From Ignavibacteriota bacterium (GTDB taxonomy: Bacteria > Bacteroidota > Ignavibacteria > Ignavibacteriales > Ignavibacteriaceae): a stretch of DNA of 64,000 nt. Made by a program: the position numbers and the translations under genes. Under the pieces are notes generated by a model that saw only the letters and a list, made by a program, of their open reading frames with translations, had not been told where the DNA came from and did not search any database. The stretch covers positions 1,122,001-1,186,000 of the forward strand of contig CP053447.1 of assembly GCA_013285425.1 (NCBI GenBank), written 5' to 3'. Below are positions 18,842-26,892 of this stretch, in pieces; the first letter of the stretch is position 1, and each line of letters begins with the position of its first letter.

Positions 18842-19357
18842 ATGAAAGAACTATCAACTTTATCCAAAGTATTTGCAGTTATAGCCTTAGCTTCAATATC
18901 AGTATGGATTGGTGCTTACCTGACCAGACAATTTCTGGTTTATCAAATATTTGAAGGTCCCGATTTAATCCTCAAAAACTATTTGAATGAGAATAATCTT
19001 TCCGGAGTATTAACAGAACTGCTGCCATCGATTTTAATACACTTTATAACATTTATCATATTCATCGTTTCGTTTTTTTTATTTGTAATTACTTCCAGAC
19101 TTAAGTTAAGATTAAACGGCTGGTTGTTTATTATTTTAATTGCAACAATTATAATTGTTCCATTTGAGTCGTATTTAATGTTAATAGATTATAAAGTTAT
19201 TTTGCTCTTAGATAGTGGCTCATTTGATTCAAATCAGGTAATAGCTTTATTAAGAGATAGAATTAAGGATTTGAGTAGTTTTCCTATAGTTGCTATCCTT
19301 ACGTTTATTTCATTTTATTATTTTATTGTTTTCAAACCGCTAACAAAAAAAGAATAA
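18842..19357 (+). CDS. Uncharacterised membrane protein, about four helices
   Basis: 171 residues with hydrophobic segments at about 11-32, 62-85, 94-115 and 145-165 and no recognisable motif. It is followed after 13 bases by the next gene. The 78-base gap before it means it could have its own promoter. I do not recognise a family. Confidence 0.65.
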   Translation: MKELSTLSKVFAVIALASISVWIGAYLTRQFLVYQIFEGPDLILKNYLNENNLSGVLTELLPSILIHFITFIIFIVSFFLFVITSRLKLRLNGWLFIILIATIIIVPFESYLMLIDYKVILLLDSGSFDSNQVIALLRDRIKDLSSFPIVAILTFISFYYFIVFKPLTKKE

Positions 19358-19370
19358 TACTGAATCCTAT

Positions 19371-19643
19371 ATGAAGATTAAAGAAAAAGAATTTGAGGAG
19401 ATTATACAGGAACTTAGATCAATTGCCTCCCAGTTAGGTGCTACAGTAAGATTTGAAAAGGGTGATTTTAGCGGAGGCTATTGTTTATTAAAAGATGATA
19501 AAGTAATTGTTATCAATAAAAATGCAAACCTTCAGAAAAAAGCAATGATATTGTCTGCTGCATTAAAAGAATTAGGTGTGGATGATATTTATATAAATCC
19601 TAAACTACGGGAACTAATTGAAGAGATGGGTGATCATAAATGA
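19371..19643 (+). CDS. Conserved-looking 90-residue protein upstream of aroQ
   Basis: Soluble, charged alpha/beta protein with no signal or membrane segment. Two patches look structural: RFEKGDFSGGYCLLKDDKVI and NLQKKAMILSAALKELG, an arrangement of beta hairpin plus helix. The gene ends in an ATGA overlap with aroQ, so it is translated with it. I know no family name for it; a role linked to shikimate synthesis rests only on the coupling. Confidence 0.7.
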   Translation: MKIKEKEFEEIIQELRSIASQLGATVRFEKGDFSGGYCLLKDDKVIVINKNANLQKKAMILSAALKELGVDDIYINPKLRELIEEMGDHK

Positions 19644-20068
19644 ATATTCTTATGATAAACGGTGCCAACTTAAATCTTTTAGATAAAAGGGATTCAGATA
19701 TTTATTCTAATCTTTCAATTGAGGAAATCAGAGAATTAATGCAAAAAGAATTTCCCGAATTCTCGATTACATCCTATCAATCTAATATTGAAGGGGAAAT
19801 AGTTCAGGCAATACAAAAAGCAGATGAAAAATTTGATGGAATGATTATTAATCCGGGTGGTTACGCTCATACTTCAGTTGCAATAATGGATGCGCTGGAG
19901 TTGTGCAAGATTCCCAAAATTGAAGTCCATTTATCTCATCTGGCAAAGAGGGAAGAATACAGACAAACATTATTAACAGCAAAAAATACTGATGGTTATA
20001 TCTCAGGGTTTAAAGAGAACAGTTATCTTGCTGCGATGTATCTGTTAAGAAAGATTCTGGTAAAGTAG
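19640..20068 (+). CDS. aroQ: Type II 3-dehydroquinate dehydratase
   Basis: Converts 3-dehydroquinate to 3-dehydroshikimate in aromatic amino acid synthesis. Dodecameric flavodoxin-like fold of typical length (142 residues). Family motifs are present: NGANLNLLDKR with the catalytic lid, SNIEGEIV, INPGGYAHTSVA with the base His, and EVHLSH. It overlaps the previous small gene by ATGA. Confidence 0.96.
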   Translation: MNILMINGANLNLLDKRDSDIYSNLSIEEIRELMQKEFPEFSITSYQSNIEGEIVQAIQKADEKFDGMIINPGGYAHTSVAIMDALELCKIPKIEVHLSHLAKREEYRQTLLTAKNTDGYISGFKENSYLAAMYLLRKILVK

Positions 20069-20150
20069 TTTTATCTTAGCCAATTATCTTTCTGAACAAG
20101 TCCCGGACTGGAAATATTCCCTAATTTTATTTTTAACTAACTCTATAAAG

Positions 20151-20181
20151 TTGATAATATTCAATAGATTAGTTATTTTCG
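20151..20181 (+). promoter_or_regulatory. Possible promoter of the merR-tRNA-Pro unit
   Basis: TTG (20151-20153), a 20-base spacer and TATTTTCG (20174-20181) match TTG-N19-21-TAnnTTTG with one mismatch. The start would be about 15-20 bases before the ATG at 20204. Confidence 0.4.
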
Positions 20182-20203
20182 ATTAAACAAATTTAAGAAG
20201 CCT

Positions 20204-20602
20204 ATGAAGGATTTGTCTATAAAAAAGCTTTATTATTCTATTAGTGAGGTAAGTAAAATCACAAATATAGAACAATATGTTCTTAGGTATTGGGAGACTG
20301 AATTTGTGCAATTAAAACCACAAAAGAACAGAGCGGGAAACAGAATATATACAAATAAGGATATTCAATTAATTCTTCATATAAAAACACTGTTAAGAGA
20401 ACGTAAATACACCATAGAAGGTGCAAAAAAAATTATGGAGAATTATTCTCCGGAAAAAATTCTTCAACCTGTTGAACAGATAAAACCAATATCAGAATCT
20501 GAAGCATCAGAAAATGTTGAAGTTAAAAAAGAAAGGAACACTATACAGAAGGATCTTGAAGAGATAAAAAACATTCTGGAAATATTGGTGTCAAAATTAT
20601 AA
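20204..20602 (+). CDS. MerR-family transcriptional regulator
   Basis: A winged helix-turn-helix DNA-binding domain of MerR type fills residues 5-78 (YYSISEVSKITNIEQYVLRYWE ... LLRERKYTIEGAKK). A disordered linker and a short C-terminal coiled coil (EEIKNILEILVSKL) follow. There are no cysteines for metal binding and no effector domain, so it belongs to the small Bacteroidota MerR group rather than to metal or drug sensors. Target unknown. The stop codon is only 3 bases before tRNA-Pro. Confidence 0.85.
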   Translation: MKDLSIKKLYYSISEVSKITNIEQYVLRYWETEFVQLKPQKNRAGNRIYTNKDIQLILHIKTLLRERKYTIEGAKKIMENYSPEKILQPVEQIKPISESEASENVEVKKERNTIQKDLEEIKNILEILVSKL

Positions 20603-20605
20603 ACT

Positions 20606-20679
20606 CGGAACGTGGCGCAGTCCGGTAGCGTACTTGAATGGGGTTCAAGGGGTCGCGGGTTCAAATCCCGCCGTTCCGA
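20606..20679 (+). tRNA. tRNA-Pro (anticodon GGG)
   Basis: Full cloverleaf. The acceptor stem CGGAACG pairs with CGTTCCG, with discriminator A. The D arm is GCGCAGTCCGGTAGCGT. The anticodon stem CTTGA/TCAAG encloses the loop ATGGGGT with anticodon GGG and the G37 typical of proline tRNAs. The T loop is TTCAAAT. CCA is not encoded. It starts 3 bases after the merR stop, so it is probably cut from a merR transcript. Confidence 0.95.
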
Positions 20680-20939
20680 CAAGTTATTCTATATATTATA
20701 TTCAATTCAATTCTTAATTATCAGAACAGCAAGTAATCTTCTTGTATAATAATTTTATTTATTGTTCAGATAACAAATTCCATCAAACATTTCAAATCTC
20801 ATAAACTTTTCCTCTAAGATTTGTCTTCACAAGCAATAGTTATCAAAGTAAAGTTATAAAAAATTGAATTTCTGTGAAATTTGCTACAAAATCGCTAAAT
20901 GTTGAAACAAAATCGCCATTTTCAACTTTTTATATAAAG
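20680..20939. other. Intergenic region after tRNA-Pro
   Basis: No gene. GTTGAAA (20901-20907) and TTTCAAC (20920-20926) form a 7-bp stem followed by TTTTTAT, a possible weak terminator for the merR-tRNA unit. The phrase aaaatcgc occurs twice (20888 and 20909 areas). Confidence 0.35.
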
Positions 20940-20947
20940 TATTTTTG
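20940..20947 (+). promoter_or_regulatory. TAnnTTTG -7 element before the structured RNA
   Basis: TATTTTTG matches TAnnTTTG exactly and would start a transcript near 20952. No TTTG or TTG is found 19-21 bases upstream, so it would be a promoter without a clear -33 box. Confidence 0.45.
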
Positions 20948-20951
20948 CTGG

Positions 20952-21105
20952 CATAATCGAGATTTATTCCTAGTAAGATAATGTTTTACAAGGATTGGGA
21001 AGCATCGATTATAATCTCCTTGTATGTAATGCTGCAGAGTTAGTTTACTCTGCGGCATTATTTAATTAAAAAAAGTATTAGTGCCAACAAATAAACATTA
21101 TCTTA
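20952..21105 (+). ncRNA. Predicted three-stem structured RNA or leader
   Basis: Three helices nest without conflict. P1 pairs TAAGATAATGTTT (20974-20986) with AAACATTATCTTA (21093-21105), 13 perfect pairs. P2 pairs TACAAGGA (20987-20994) with TCCTTGTA (21017-21024), directly stacked on P1. P3 pairs TAATGCTGCAGAGT (21027-21040) with ACTCTGCGGCATTA (21047-21060), 14 pairs with one T-G. A single-stranded A/U-rich stretch joins P3 to P1. The 3' arm of P1 ends at the base before the ATG at 21106, so P1 would cover the ribosome-binding region. It could be a small RNA ending at P3, or a leader controlling the membrane peptide. I recognise no known riboswitch class. Confidence 0.6.
21027..21066 (+). 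terminator. Strong hairpin (P3) with a short U tract
   Basis: A 14-bp stem with a 6-base loop (TAGTTT) ends in ATTATTTAATTA. The stem is far above background; the U tract is short, so termination may be partial or conditional. Confidence 0.55.
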
Positions 21106-21234
21106 ATGAATAGAAGTTCTTTAGAAGAATTAAAGAGAAAAGAAAAAGCATCAAGCAGGATACTTTTTGCACTTGTAGTTTTGGCAATAATTATAATAAG
21201 CACATTGATATTCATTTTAGCTCAGGATATCTAA
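21106..21234 (+). CDS. 42-residue single-helix membrane peptide
   Basis: ATG to TAA gives a 42-residue protein, too short for usual gene calling. The first 18 residues are charged (MNRSSLEELKRKEKASSR). A helix of about 20 hydrophobic residues follows (ILFALVVLAIIIISTLIFIL), then AQDI. The positive-inside rule puts the N-terminus in the cytoplasm. There is no Shine-Dalgarno sequence; the 13 bases before the ATG form the 3' arm of the P1 stem. The polar-then-apolar design and the adjoining RNA structure argue that it is real. Function unknown. Confidence 0.55.
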   Translation: MNRSSLEELKRKEKASSRILFALVVLAIIIISTLIFILAQDI

Positions 21235-21557
21235 TTAAATATTTTCTTCTTAATAGATGAAGTTAAACAACGAAACTAATTATATGGCTCATAATAAATA
21301 AATGTTTGAATAGAGGTTTATGACATTCCAGGAAAAGAGATTGCAGCATTTGTATATGAATATAAAAACTATCGGGAGCTATCACGATTATTTTTATGCA
21401 AGTCTGAACATTTACATTGGAACTTATTAAGTAATAAAAATTACAAATTGAATCTGAAATGAATAATAAAACAGATAGAAGCATTTACTTTAATGAATAT
21501 TGAAATTGAAATACAAACAAATAAATAATTATTAAAAACTAATAGTGAGGTCAAAAA

Positions 21558-22892
21558 ATGAAGAATATTTTCTCCACAATCATAATCAGCATATTGTTAT
21601 TAAACTTGATAACAAATGCACAGAACATAACAAACACACTTCCGGCTAATGGTATTTTTAAGATTAAGTCCAATCAAAATGATTTTCTTTCAATTGATGA
21701 GACTTCAGGAGATTTGAGACTATTCCAAAACATTGTTCTTCCATTAAACCCAGCGTTGGGCATAATTTTTAAAGGCGATAAAAGATTTATACATACTTAT
21801 AAAGGCAGTAATGCAGGTGGAAGTAATCTTTTTATTGGAGAAAATGCAGGAAATTTTACTAGTGGTGGTTCAGGGGCAGTTCAAGGAACCTTTAATACAG
21901 GTGTTGGTACCCAATCGCTTTCATCACTAACTATAGGAGCTGAAAACTCAGCTTTTGGAGAACTTACACTTATGAATAATACATCTGGTGATGGTAATTC
22001 AGCATTTGGAAATTCAGCTTTGACTCTTAATACATCAGGTTTTTTTAATTCAGGATTTGGTTTGGCTGCACTTCAATCAAATAGCACAGGCTGGGAAAAT
22101 TCCGCTTTTGGAATATTTTCACTCCGTTCTAATACAACTGGCAGCGAGAATACAGCGGTGGGCAGTAATTCTTTGCAAATGAATACCACTGGTTTCCAAA
22201 ATACTGCAGTTGGACATCATTCATTACAAAACAATACCGGCAATTATAATACTGCAATTGGTTATAATGCTGGTTCTACTGTTACAACTGGTTCAAACTT
22301 AACTCTAGTTGGAATTGATGCAAATCCATCTTCTCCAACTGCAATAGATCAGATAACTCTCGGAAATCAATATGTTAATTCACTTCGCTGTAATGTTCAA
22401 ACGATTACAAGTCTTTCAGATGCAAGAGATAAAAAGAACATACAGGATTTATCTCTTGGACTTGACTTTATCACAAAATTAAAACCAAGACAATTTAATT
22501 GGGATAGACGTGATTGGTATGAGGGAGGAGTATCAGATGGAAGTAAGATGCAGGAAACACCCACAGCAGGATTTATTGCACAGGAGTTCGATGAAATTCA
22601 AAAATCAGAAAATGCAGAGTGGTTAAATCTCGTATTGAAAGATAATCCTGAAAAATGGGAAGCAACTTATGGAAATCTACTGCCGGTAATGGTAAAGGCA
22701 ATTCAGGAATTAAAATTTGAAAATGAGCAACTGAAATCTGATAAGAACAAAGAAATAGCTCAATTAAAATCTGAAAACATAGCAATCAGGCTAGAATTAG
22801 AATCATTAAAAGAACTGCAAGTACGCTTAACAAAACTCGAACAGGAAATGAAGCACTCAGATTTAAAATTTTCCAACAATATTATTAAGTAA
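21558..22892 (+). CDS. Secreted tail-fibre-like protein with S74 self-cleaving chaperone domain
   Basis: A signal peptide (to about residue 20, TNAQ) is followed by 17-residue repeats of the type NSAFGNSALTLNTSG (about residues 125-240), which resemble trimeric beta-roll heads. The C-terminal part is an intramolecular chaperone (peptidase S74). The autocleavage motif is SDARDKKNI, with Ser287 and Lys292 as the likely dyad. It ends in a heptad-rich coiled coil (about 380-435). Family members trimerise, then cut off the chaperone. There is no T9SS tail and no phage gene around, so this is a host surface fibre. The RBS is GTGAGGTC, 7 bases before the ATG. The 5' intergenic stretch 21235-21557 shows nothing else. 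Confidence 0.82.
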   Translation: MKNIFSTIIISILLLNLITNAQNITNTLPANGIFKIKSNQNDFLSIDETSGDLRLFQNIVLPLNPALGIIFKGDKRFIHTYKGSNAGGSNLFIGENAGNFTSGGSGAVQGTFNTGVGTQSLSSLTIGAENSAFGELTLMNNTSGDGNSAFGNSALTLNTSGFFNSGFGLAALQSNSTGWENSAFGIFSLRSNTTGSENTAVGSNSLQMNTTGFQNTAVGHHSLQNNTGNYNTAIGYNAGSTVTTGSNLTLVGIDANPSSPTAIDQITLGNQYVNSLRCNVQTITSLSDARDKKNIQDLSLGLDFITKLKPRQFNWDRRDWYEGGVSDGSKMQETPTAGFIAQEFDEIQKSENAEWLNLVLKDNPEKWEATYGNLLPVMVKAIQELKFENEQLKSDKNKEIAQLKSENIAIRLELESLKELQVRLTKLEQEMKHSDLKFSNNIIK

Positions 22893-22921
22893 TAAAAATA
22901 TAAATAAGCGGTTAAAATATT

Positions 22922-23398
22922 ATGAAAATAAAAGTATTTCTATTAGTGATATTCAGTGTAATAGTTATCAATGCACAAAGTCTTATTACACTAGGTAATG
23001 GTACTGCTTTAGAAATAGGTGCAGGTGCAGATGTCTGTGCTGATTCAATCACTGGTAATGGTCAGCTTGCAGGAAGTGGTACTGTATGCGGCAATCCTAC
23101 TGATGTTGAAACGGAAAATGAGTTCAGTTTACCAAAAGAGTTTGAATTAGCACAGAATTATCCAAATCCGTTTAATCCATCAACAATAATTGAATATCAG
23201 TTACCGAAAGGCAGTAATATAAGCTTAAAGATTTATGATATACTTGGAAATGAAGTTATAACTCTGGTTAATGAATATAAAGACGCTGGCATTTACGCAG
23301 TTAAATTTAACGCAATAAGTATTTCGAGCGGAATTTATTTCTATAAACTGCAGGCGGATAACAAAACTTTTATAAGAAAGATGTCAGTAATCAAATAA
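22922..23398 (+). CDS. Short secreted protein made mostly of a T9SS sorting domain
   Basis: A signal peptide of about 18 residues precedes a 40-residue glycine-rich segment with two cysteines (GAGADVCADSITGNGQLAGS ... VC). The rest is a complete T9SS type A domain: AQNYPNPFNPSTIIEYQLP, IYDILGNEV, IRKMSVIK. It lies 29 bases after the S74 gene and is probably cotranscribed. The mature part is so small that it may be a surface-coat or adaptor peptide; function unknown. Confidence 0.8.
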   Translation: MKIKVFLLVIFSVIVINAQSLITLGNGTALEIGAGADVCADSITGNGQLAGSGTVCGNPTDVETENEFSLPKEFELAQNYPNPFNPSTIIEYQLPKGSNISLKIYDILGNEVITLVNEYKDAGIYAVKFNAISISSGIYFYKLQADNKTFIRKMSVIK

Positions 23399-23535
23399 GG
23401 GAATTTTATTAATTCTGCCTGAACGCAAAAATAAAGAAAGATAAAGTTTGGTTTTTTTGAATATTTTTTTTGGAACAAAAATGTATTTATATTAACTATT
23501 GTCCAATAACTATTAACTAAACCGGTGTATTTTAA

Positions 23536-23910
23536 ATGAAAAATTTTTCAAACTCATTTTTAGTGTGGTCTATGTTTTCGTTTGCTATGGTAGCAACTTC
23601 ACTTCTGTTTAATATAAGCTGCTCTTCTTCAAAGTACATTCCCGAAAAATTGGAGACTGCTTTACAACAGGAAATCAGAAAATATGAGAAAGATAAATCT
23701 CACATATCAATTCAATTTAAAGGTAAAACTATCAGCAGTATAAATGAAGATATGAAATCAAAATTAAAGGAAGCGGGGATTTCAATAGAGAGTGTTATCG
23801 GTGATATTTTTACTGCCTCCGGCAGTGTGGAAAGTATTAAGAAAACGACTCTTCTGGAATTTGTTGTTTTTCTTGAATCAGCAAAACAAATGGATCTAAA
23901 ATCAAAATAA
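23536..23910 (+). CDS. Lipoprotein resembling the propeptide of the adjacent subtilisin
   Basis: A signal peptide ends in the lipobox FNISC, with Cys29 as the lipidated residue. The globular part (about 55-120) contains GISIESVIGDIFTASGSVES, and the neighbouring protease propeptide contains GGKTQSVIGDIIVADLPISS at residues 119-138; both continue with a V-x2-hydrophobic pattern and a beta strand. That is the layout of inhibitor I9/subtilisin propeptide folds. I infer a membrane-tethered inhibitor or folding helper for the subtilisin encoded 12 bases downstream. The similarity is short, so this is a hypothesis. Confidence 0.7.
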   Translation: MKNFSNSFLVWSMFSFAMVATSLLFNISCSSSKYIPEKLETALQQEIRKYEKDKSHISIQFKGKTISSINEDMKSKLKEAGISIESVIGDIFTASGSVESIKKTTLLEFVVFLESAKQMDLKSK

Positions 23911-23922
23911 GGAAGCACATAT

Positions 23923-26736
23923 ATGAAAAAAACAATTTTACTTTTCCTAACAGCAGTTCTTTTATCTGTTAATAGTTTTTCTCAGATAAAAATTCCTGAA
24001 ATCAGCATGCAGAAAAGAGATGCTGATAATAAAGGAAAGTTGATTAATACAGATATTAAATATGCTGATCAATTTAGTAGGAAAATCAGCCCACTATTAA
24101 ATCTGTTTCTGGATAGTGTCTCAACAAACAAGGGTGTTTATGTTCGTGTTCCTGAATCAATGAGTGGATTAAAAGACTTAGTATTTTTTCATGAAGATGA
24201 GATAAAAGAAATTCTTTTGCCAGTATTTATTAAGACATCATCAATTCCGGCTTCCGAAAGTATGATTTCTATTCTTGGTGGAAAAACACAATCTGTAATT
24301 GGCGATATTATAGTTGCAGATTTGCCAATCTCATCTGTAAAAGAACTATCTCTATCTCCTGAAGTTGTTTACATTGAGCATAGCAGTATTTCTGATGTAA
24401 AGATAAATGTAAGCAGAATTGAAGTGAAGGTAGATCAGCTTCATAACGGCACTGGAATTTCAAGACCTTATAAAGGCAATGGTGTTGTTGTAGGTGTATT
24501 AGATTCCGGAATTGATTGGAAACACCTGGATTTTAAAAATGCTTCTGGTAACAGGATCCAATATTTATGGGATATGTCAGGAACAGGTAATGCACCATCC
24601 GGATATGGCTACGGAACTGAATATACCAAAGCTCAGCTTGATGCAAATCAATGTTCAGAGATTGATGGCGATGATGGTCATGGGCATGGAACACACGTTG
24701 CAGGTACAGCAGCAGGTAATGGCGGTGCACTTTCAAATTATGTAGGTATGGCGCCAGAATCTGATATAATTTTTGTTAAAGGTTTCAGAACTGGACCTGG
24801 TTTTGCTGATGTTGATGTGGTTAATGGCTGCAATTATATTTTTCAAAAAGCACAACAACTGAGTAAACCCGCTGTAATTAATCTGAGTCTTGGCGGTCAT
24901 TTTGGTCCGCATGATGGAACAAGTCTTTACGAACAAGCGTTAAGTAATTTAACAGGTAGTGGTAAAATTATTGTTGCTGCAGCCGGTAATGAAGGCGGTA
25001 GAACAATTCATTTAAGTTATACTACTTCGGGATCTTCATATAATGATTCATACGAAACATTTGTTGAACTCTATAATAATGCTTCAATATTTGGTGCAGA
25101 TATGTGGTACAGTCCGGGGAATATTTCTGTTGGTCTTGCTGCTTATGATAATAGCTTAAATCTGATCGGTTATACTAATCCGATAGCACCTGGTCAGAAA
25201 ATTCAAGATTTAGCTTTTACTGTCAATAATATTACTTATGGATATGTAACAATAGATGCTACAGGAACTAATAATCCGAATAATAGTGCCAATAATGTAT
25301 TAATAGTTGTCGATAGTCATAATGGTCAGGTTAATATTACTAATGTATTTTGGTCAGTTTACACATGCGGTTCGGGTACTTTTGATGCTTGGGCTTTTAC
25401 AGGCGGGCAATTTTCAACCTATGCTCCTCAAAATTATTTCAAACCTGGTGATAATCTACGTACTATTGGTATGCCTTCTACTGCTAGTAAATTAATTTGT
25501 GTAGGTTCCTACGTAACCAAAACACAATGGATAGATGTTAATGGTGTAACTCAAAATCAGCCTGGTAATCCTGTATTAGGACAAATTTCCAGTTTCAGCA
25601 GTATCGGTCCATCAAGAGATGGAAGAACAAAACCAGATTTATGTGCACCCGGTGAAGTTATTGTTGCTGCATATTCTTCTTTTCTGACTCAAACTCCAGC
25701 TTCAAGTATTTTGCAAGGCGGTTTACATCAAAAGATGCAGGGAACAAGTATGGCATCTCCGCATGTAACAGGAGTTGTTGCTTTGCTTTTGGAAAAAAAT
25801 CCTTCTTTAGATTATGATCAGACAGTTGCAGTTCTAAAAAACACAACCAGGAAAGATGGTTTTACCGGAACAACTCCAAACAATACTTATGGACACGGAA
25901 AACTTGATGCTTACAATGCATTTTTAAATGTTTCTGGCGGAGGCGGCGGTACACAGGTAATTCTTCAGGAAGGTTTTGATGGAACTTTTCTACCAACAGG
26001 ATGGACTAAGCAAACTCAGAATTCAGCTAATACCTGGATTCAATCAAATCCACAGAACAATAACTTCAATCAAATTGATCCGAACAGTCAGTTTTCAGCT
26101 TTAGTACCTTGGGATGCGAATCAAAATCAAAACGAGTGGTTAATTACACCTGCATTTAGTTTAGGTAATGGAAGTGCGTCAATAGAGTTTTATGCTGGCT
26201 ACAGCACTAATTGGCTTACCGGTGCAACATTAAAACTCCATATCTCAACTGATGGAGGATCAAACTGGACACAGTTATGGACTGCTGATAATGACGGTCA
26301 AGGCTGGATATGGAGGAACAAGGTTATCGATTTGACTTCTTATTCCAACAAACAAAATCTCAAACTTGCCTGGCAGTATGTTGGTATTGACGGCGATCTG
26401 GCTGGAATTGACGGAGTTAAGTTAATGGGACATACAACAACCGGTATTGATGATAATAGTAATAAAGTTGTAACTGATTATTCATTAAGTCAGAATTATC
26501 CTAATCCTTTTAATCCTGCTACAATGATTAGCTGGCAGGCACCGGTTAGTGGTCATCAAACTCTAAAAGTTTATGATTTACTTGGAAGGGAAGTAGCAAC
26601 ACTTGTTGATGAATTTAAGACTGCGGGTGTTTACAGCATTCAATTTAACGCTGAAAACCTTGCATCAGGAGTTTATATATACACATTAAAAGTTAGTGAT
26701 TTTATTTCATCAAGAAAGATGATTCTCTTGAAATAA
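23923..26736 (+). CDS. Subtilisin-family (S8) protease with T9SS sorting domain
   Basis: Secreted serine protease of 937 residues. A signal peptide (1-20) and an I9-like propeptide (about 65-160) precede the catalytic domain, with Asp194 in GVLDSGID, His255 in GHGHGTHVAG and Ser609 in GTSMASPHVTG. A large insertion between His and Ser (about residues 335-500) is probably a PA-like or beta domain. A jelly-roll 'choice-of-anchor J' domain (about 680-840, EGFDGTFLPTGW) and a T9SS type A tail (SQNYPNPFNPATM ... RKMILLK) follow. It is probably cotranscribed with the lipoprotein before it and ends at a strong terminator. Confidence 0.95.
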   Translation: MKKTILLFLTAVLLSVNSFSQIKIPEISMQKRDADNKGKLINTDIKYADQFSRKISPLLNLFLDSVSTNKGVYVRVPESMSGLKDLVFFHEDEIKEILLPVFIKTSSIPASESMISILGGKTQSVIGDIIVADLPISSVKELSLSPEVVYIEHSSISDVKINVSRIEVKVDQLHNGTGISRPYKGNGVVVGVLDSGIDWKHLDFKNASGNRIQYLWDMSGTGNAPSGYGYGTEYTKAQLDANQCSEIDGDDGHGHGTHVAGTAAGNGGALSNYVGMAPESDIIFVKGFRTGPGFADVDVVNGCNYIFQKAQQLSKPAVINLSLGGHFGPHDGTSLYEQALSNLTGSGKIIVAAAGNEGGRTIHLSYTTSGSSYNDSYETFVELYNNASIFGADMWYSPGNISVGLAAYDNSLNLIGYTNPIAPGQKIQDLAFTVNNITYGYVTIDATGTNNPNNSANNVLIVVDSHNGQVNITNVFWSVYTCGSGTFDAWAFTGGQFSTYAPQNYFKPGDNLRTIGMPSTASKLICVGSYVTKTQWIDVNGVTQNQPGNPVLGQISSFSSIGPSRDGRTKPDLCAPGEVIVAAYSSFLTQTPASSILQGGLHQKMQGTSMASPHVTGVVALLLEKNPSLDYDQTVAVLKNTTRKDGFTGTTPNNTYGHGKLDAYNAFLNVSGGGGGTQVILQEGFDGTFLPTGWTKQTQNSANTWIQSNPQNNNFNQIDPNSQFSALVPWDANQNQNEWLITPAFSLGNGSASIEFYAGYSTNWLTGATLKLHISTDGGSNWTQLWTADNDGQGWIWRNKVIDLTSYSNKQNLKLAWQYVGIDGDLAGIDGVKLMGHTTTGIDDNSNKVVTDYSLSQNYPNPFNPATMISWQAPVSGHQTLKVYDLLGREVATLVDEFKTAGVYSIQFNAENLASGVYIYTLKVSDFISSRKMILLK

Positions 26737-26785
26737 TGCCAACAAAGTCCTGATAATATTTATAGTATTACATTTATAATAAATG

Positions 26786-26827
26786 CTATCCTGTGGAGAG
26801 TTTATCTGCAGGATAGTTTTTTTTTAT
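26786..26827 (+). terminator. Intrinsic terminator of the subtilisin unit
   Basis: CTATCCTG (26786-26793) pairs with CAGGATAG (26809-26816), followed by a run of ten T. It is 50 bases after the protease stop. Confidence 0.9.
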
Positions 26828-26892
26828 CTGATGATAATTCTCCTGTTAAGAAACTTACTAAACTTATATCAGTATATGACTTAAGATAAGAG

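Noticed and set aside
21263..21484. 73-codon minus-strand frame
   Set aside because: Low complexity, no ribosome-binding site, no recognisable pattern, and opposite to the flanking genes.
21558..22892. Prophage remnant, because of the tail-fibre S74 domain
   Set aside because: The protein has a signal peptide and host-like neighbours, and no capsid, portal, terminase or integrase gene is nearby.
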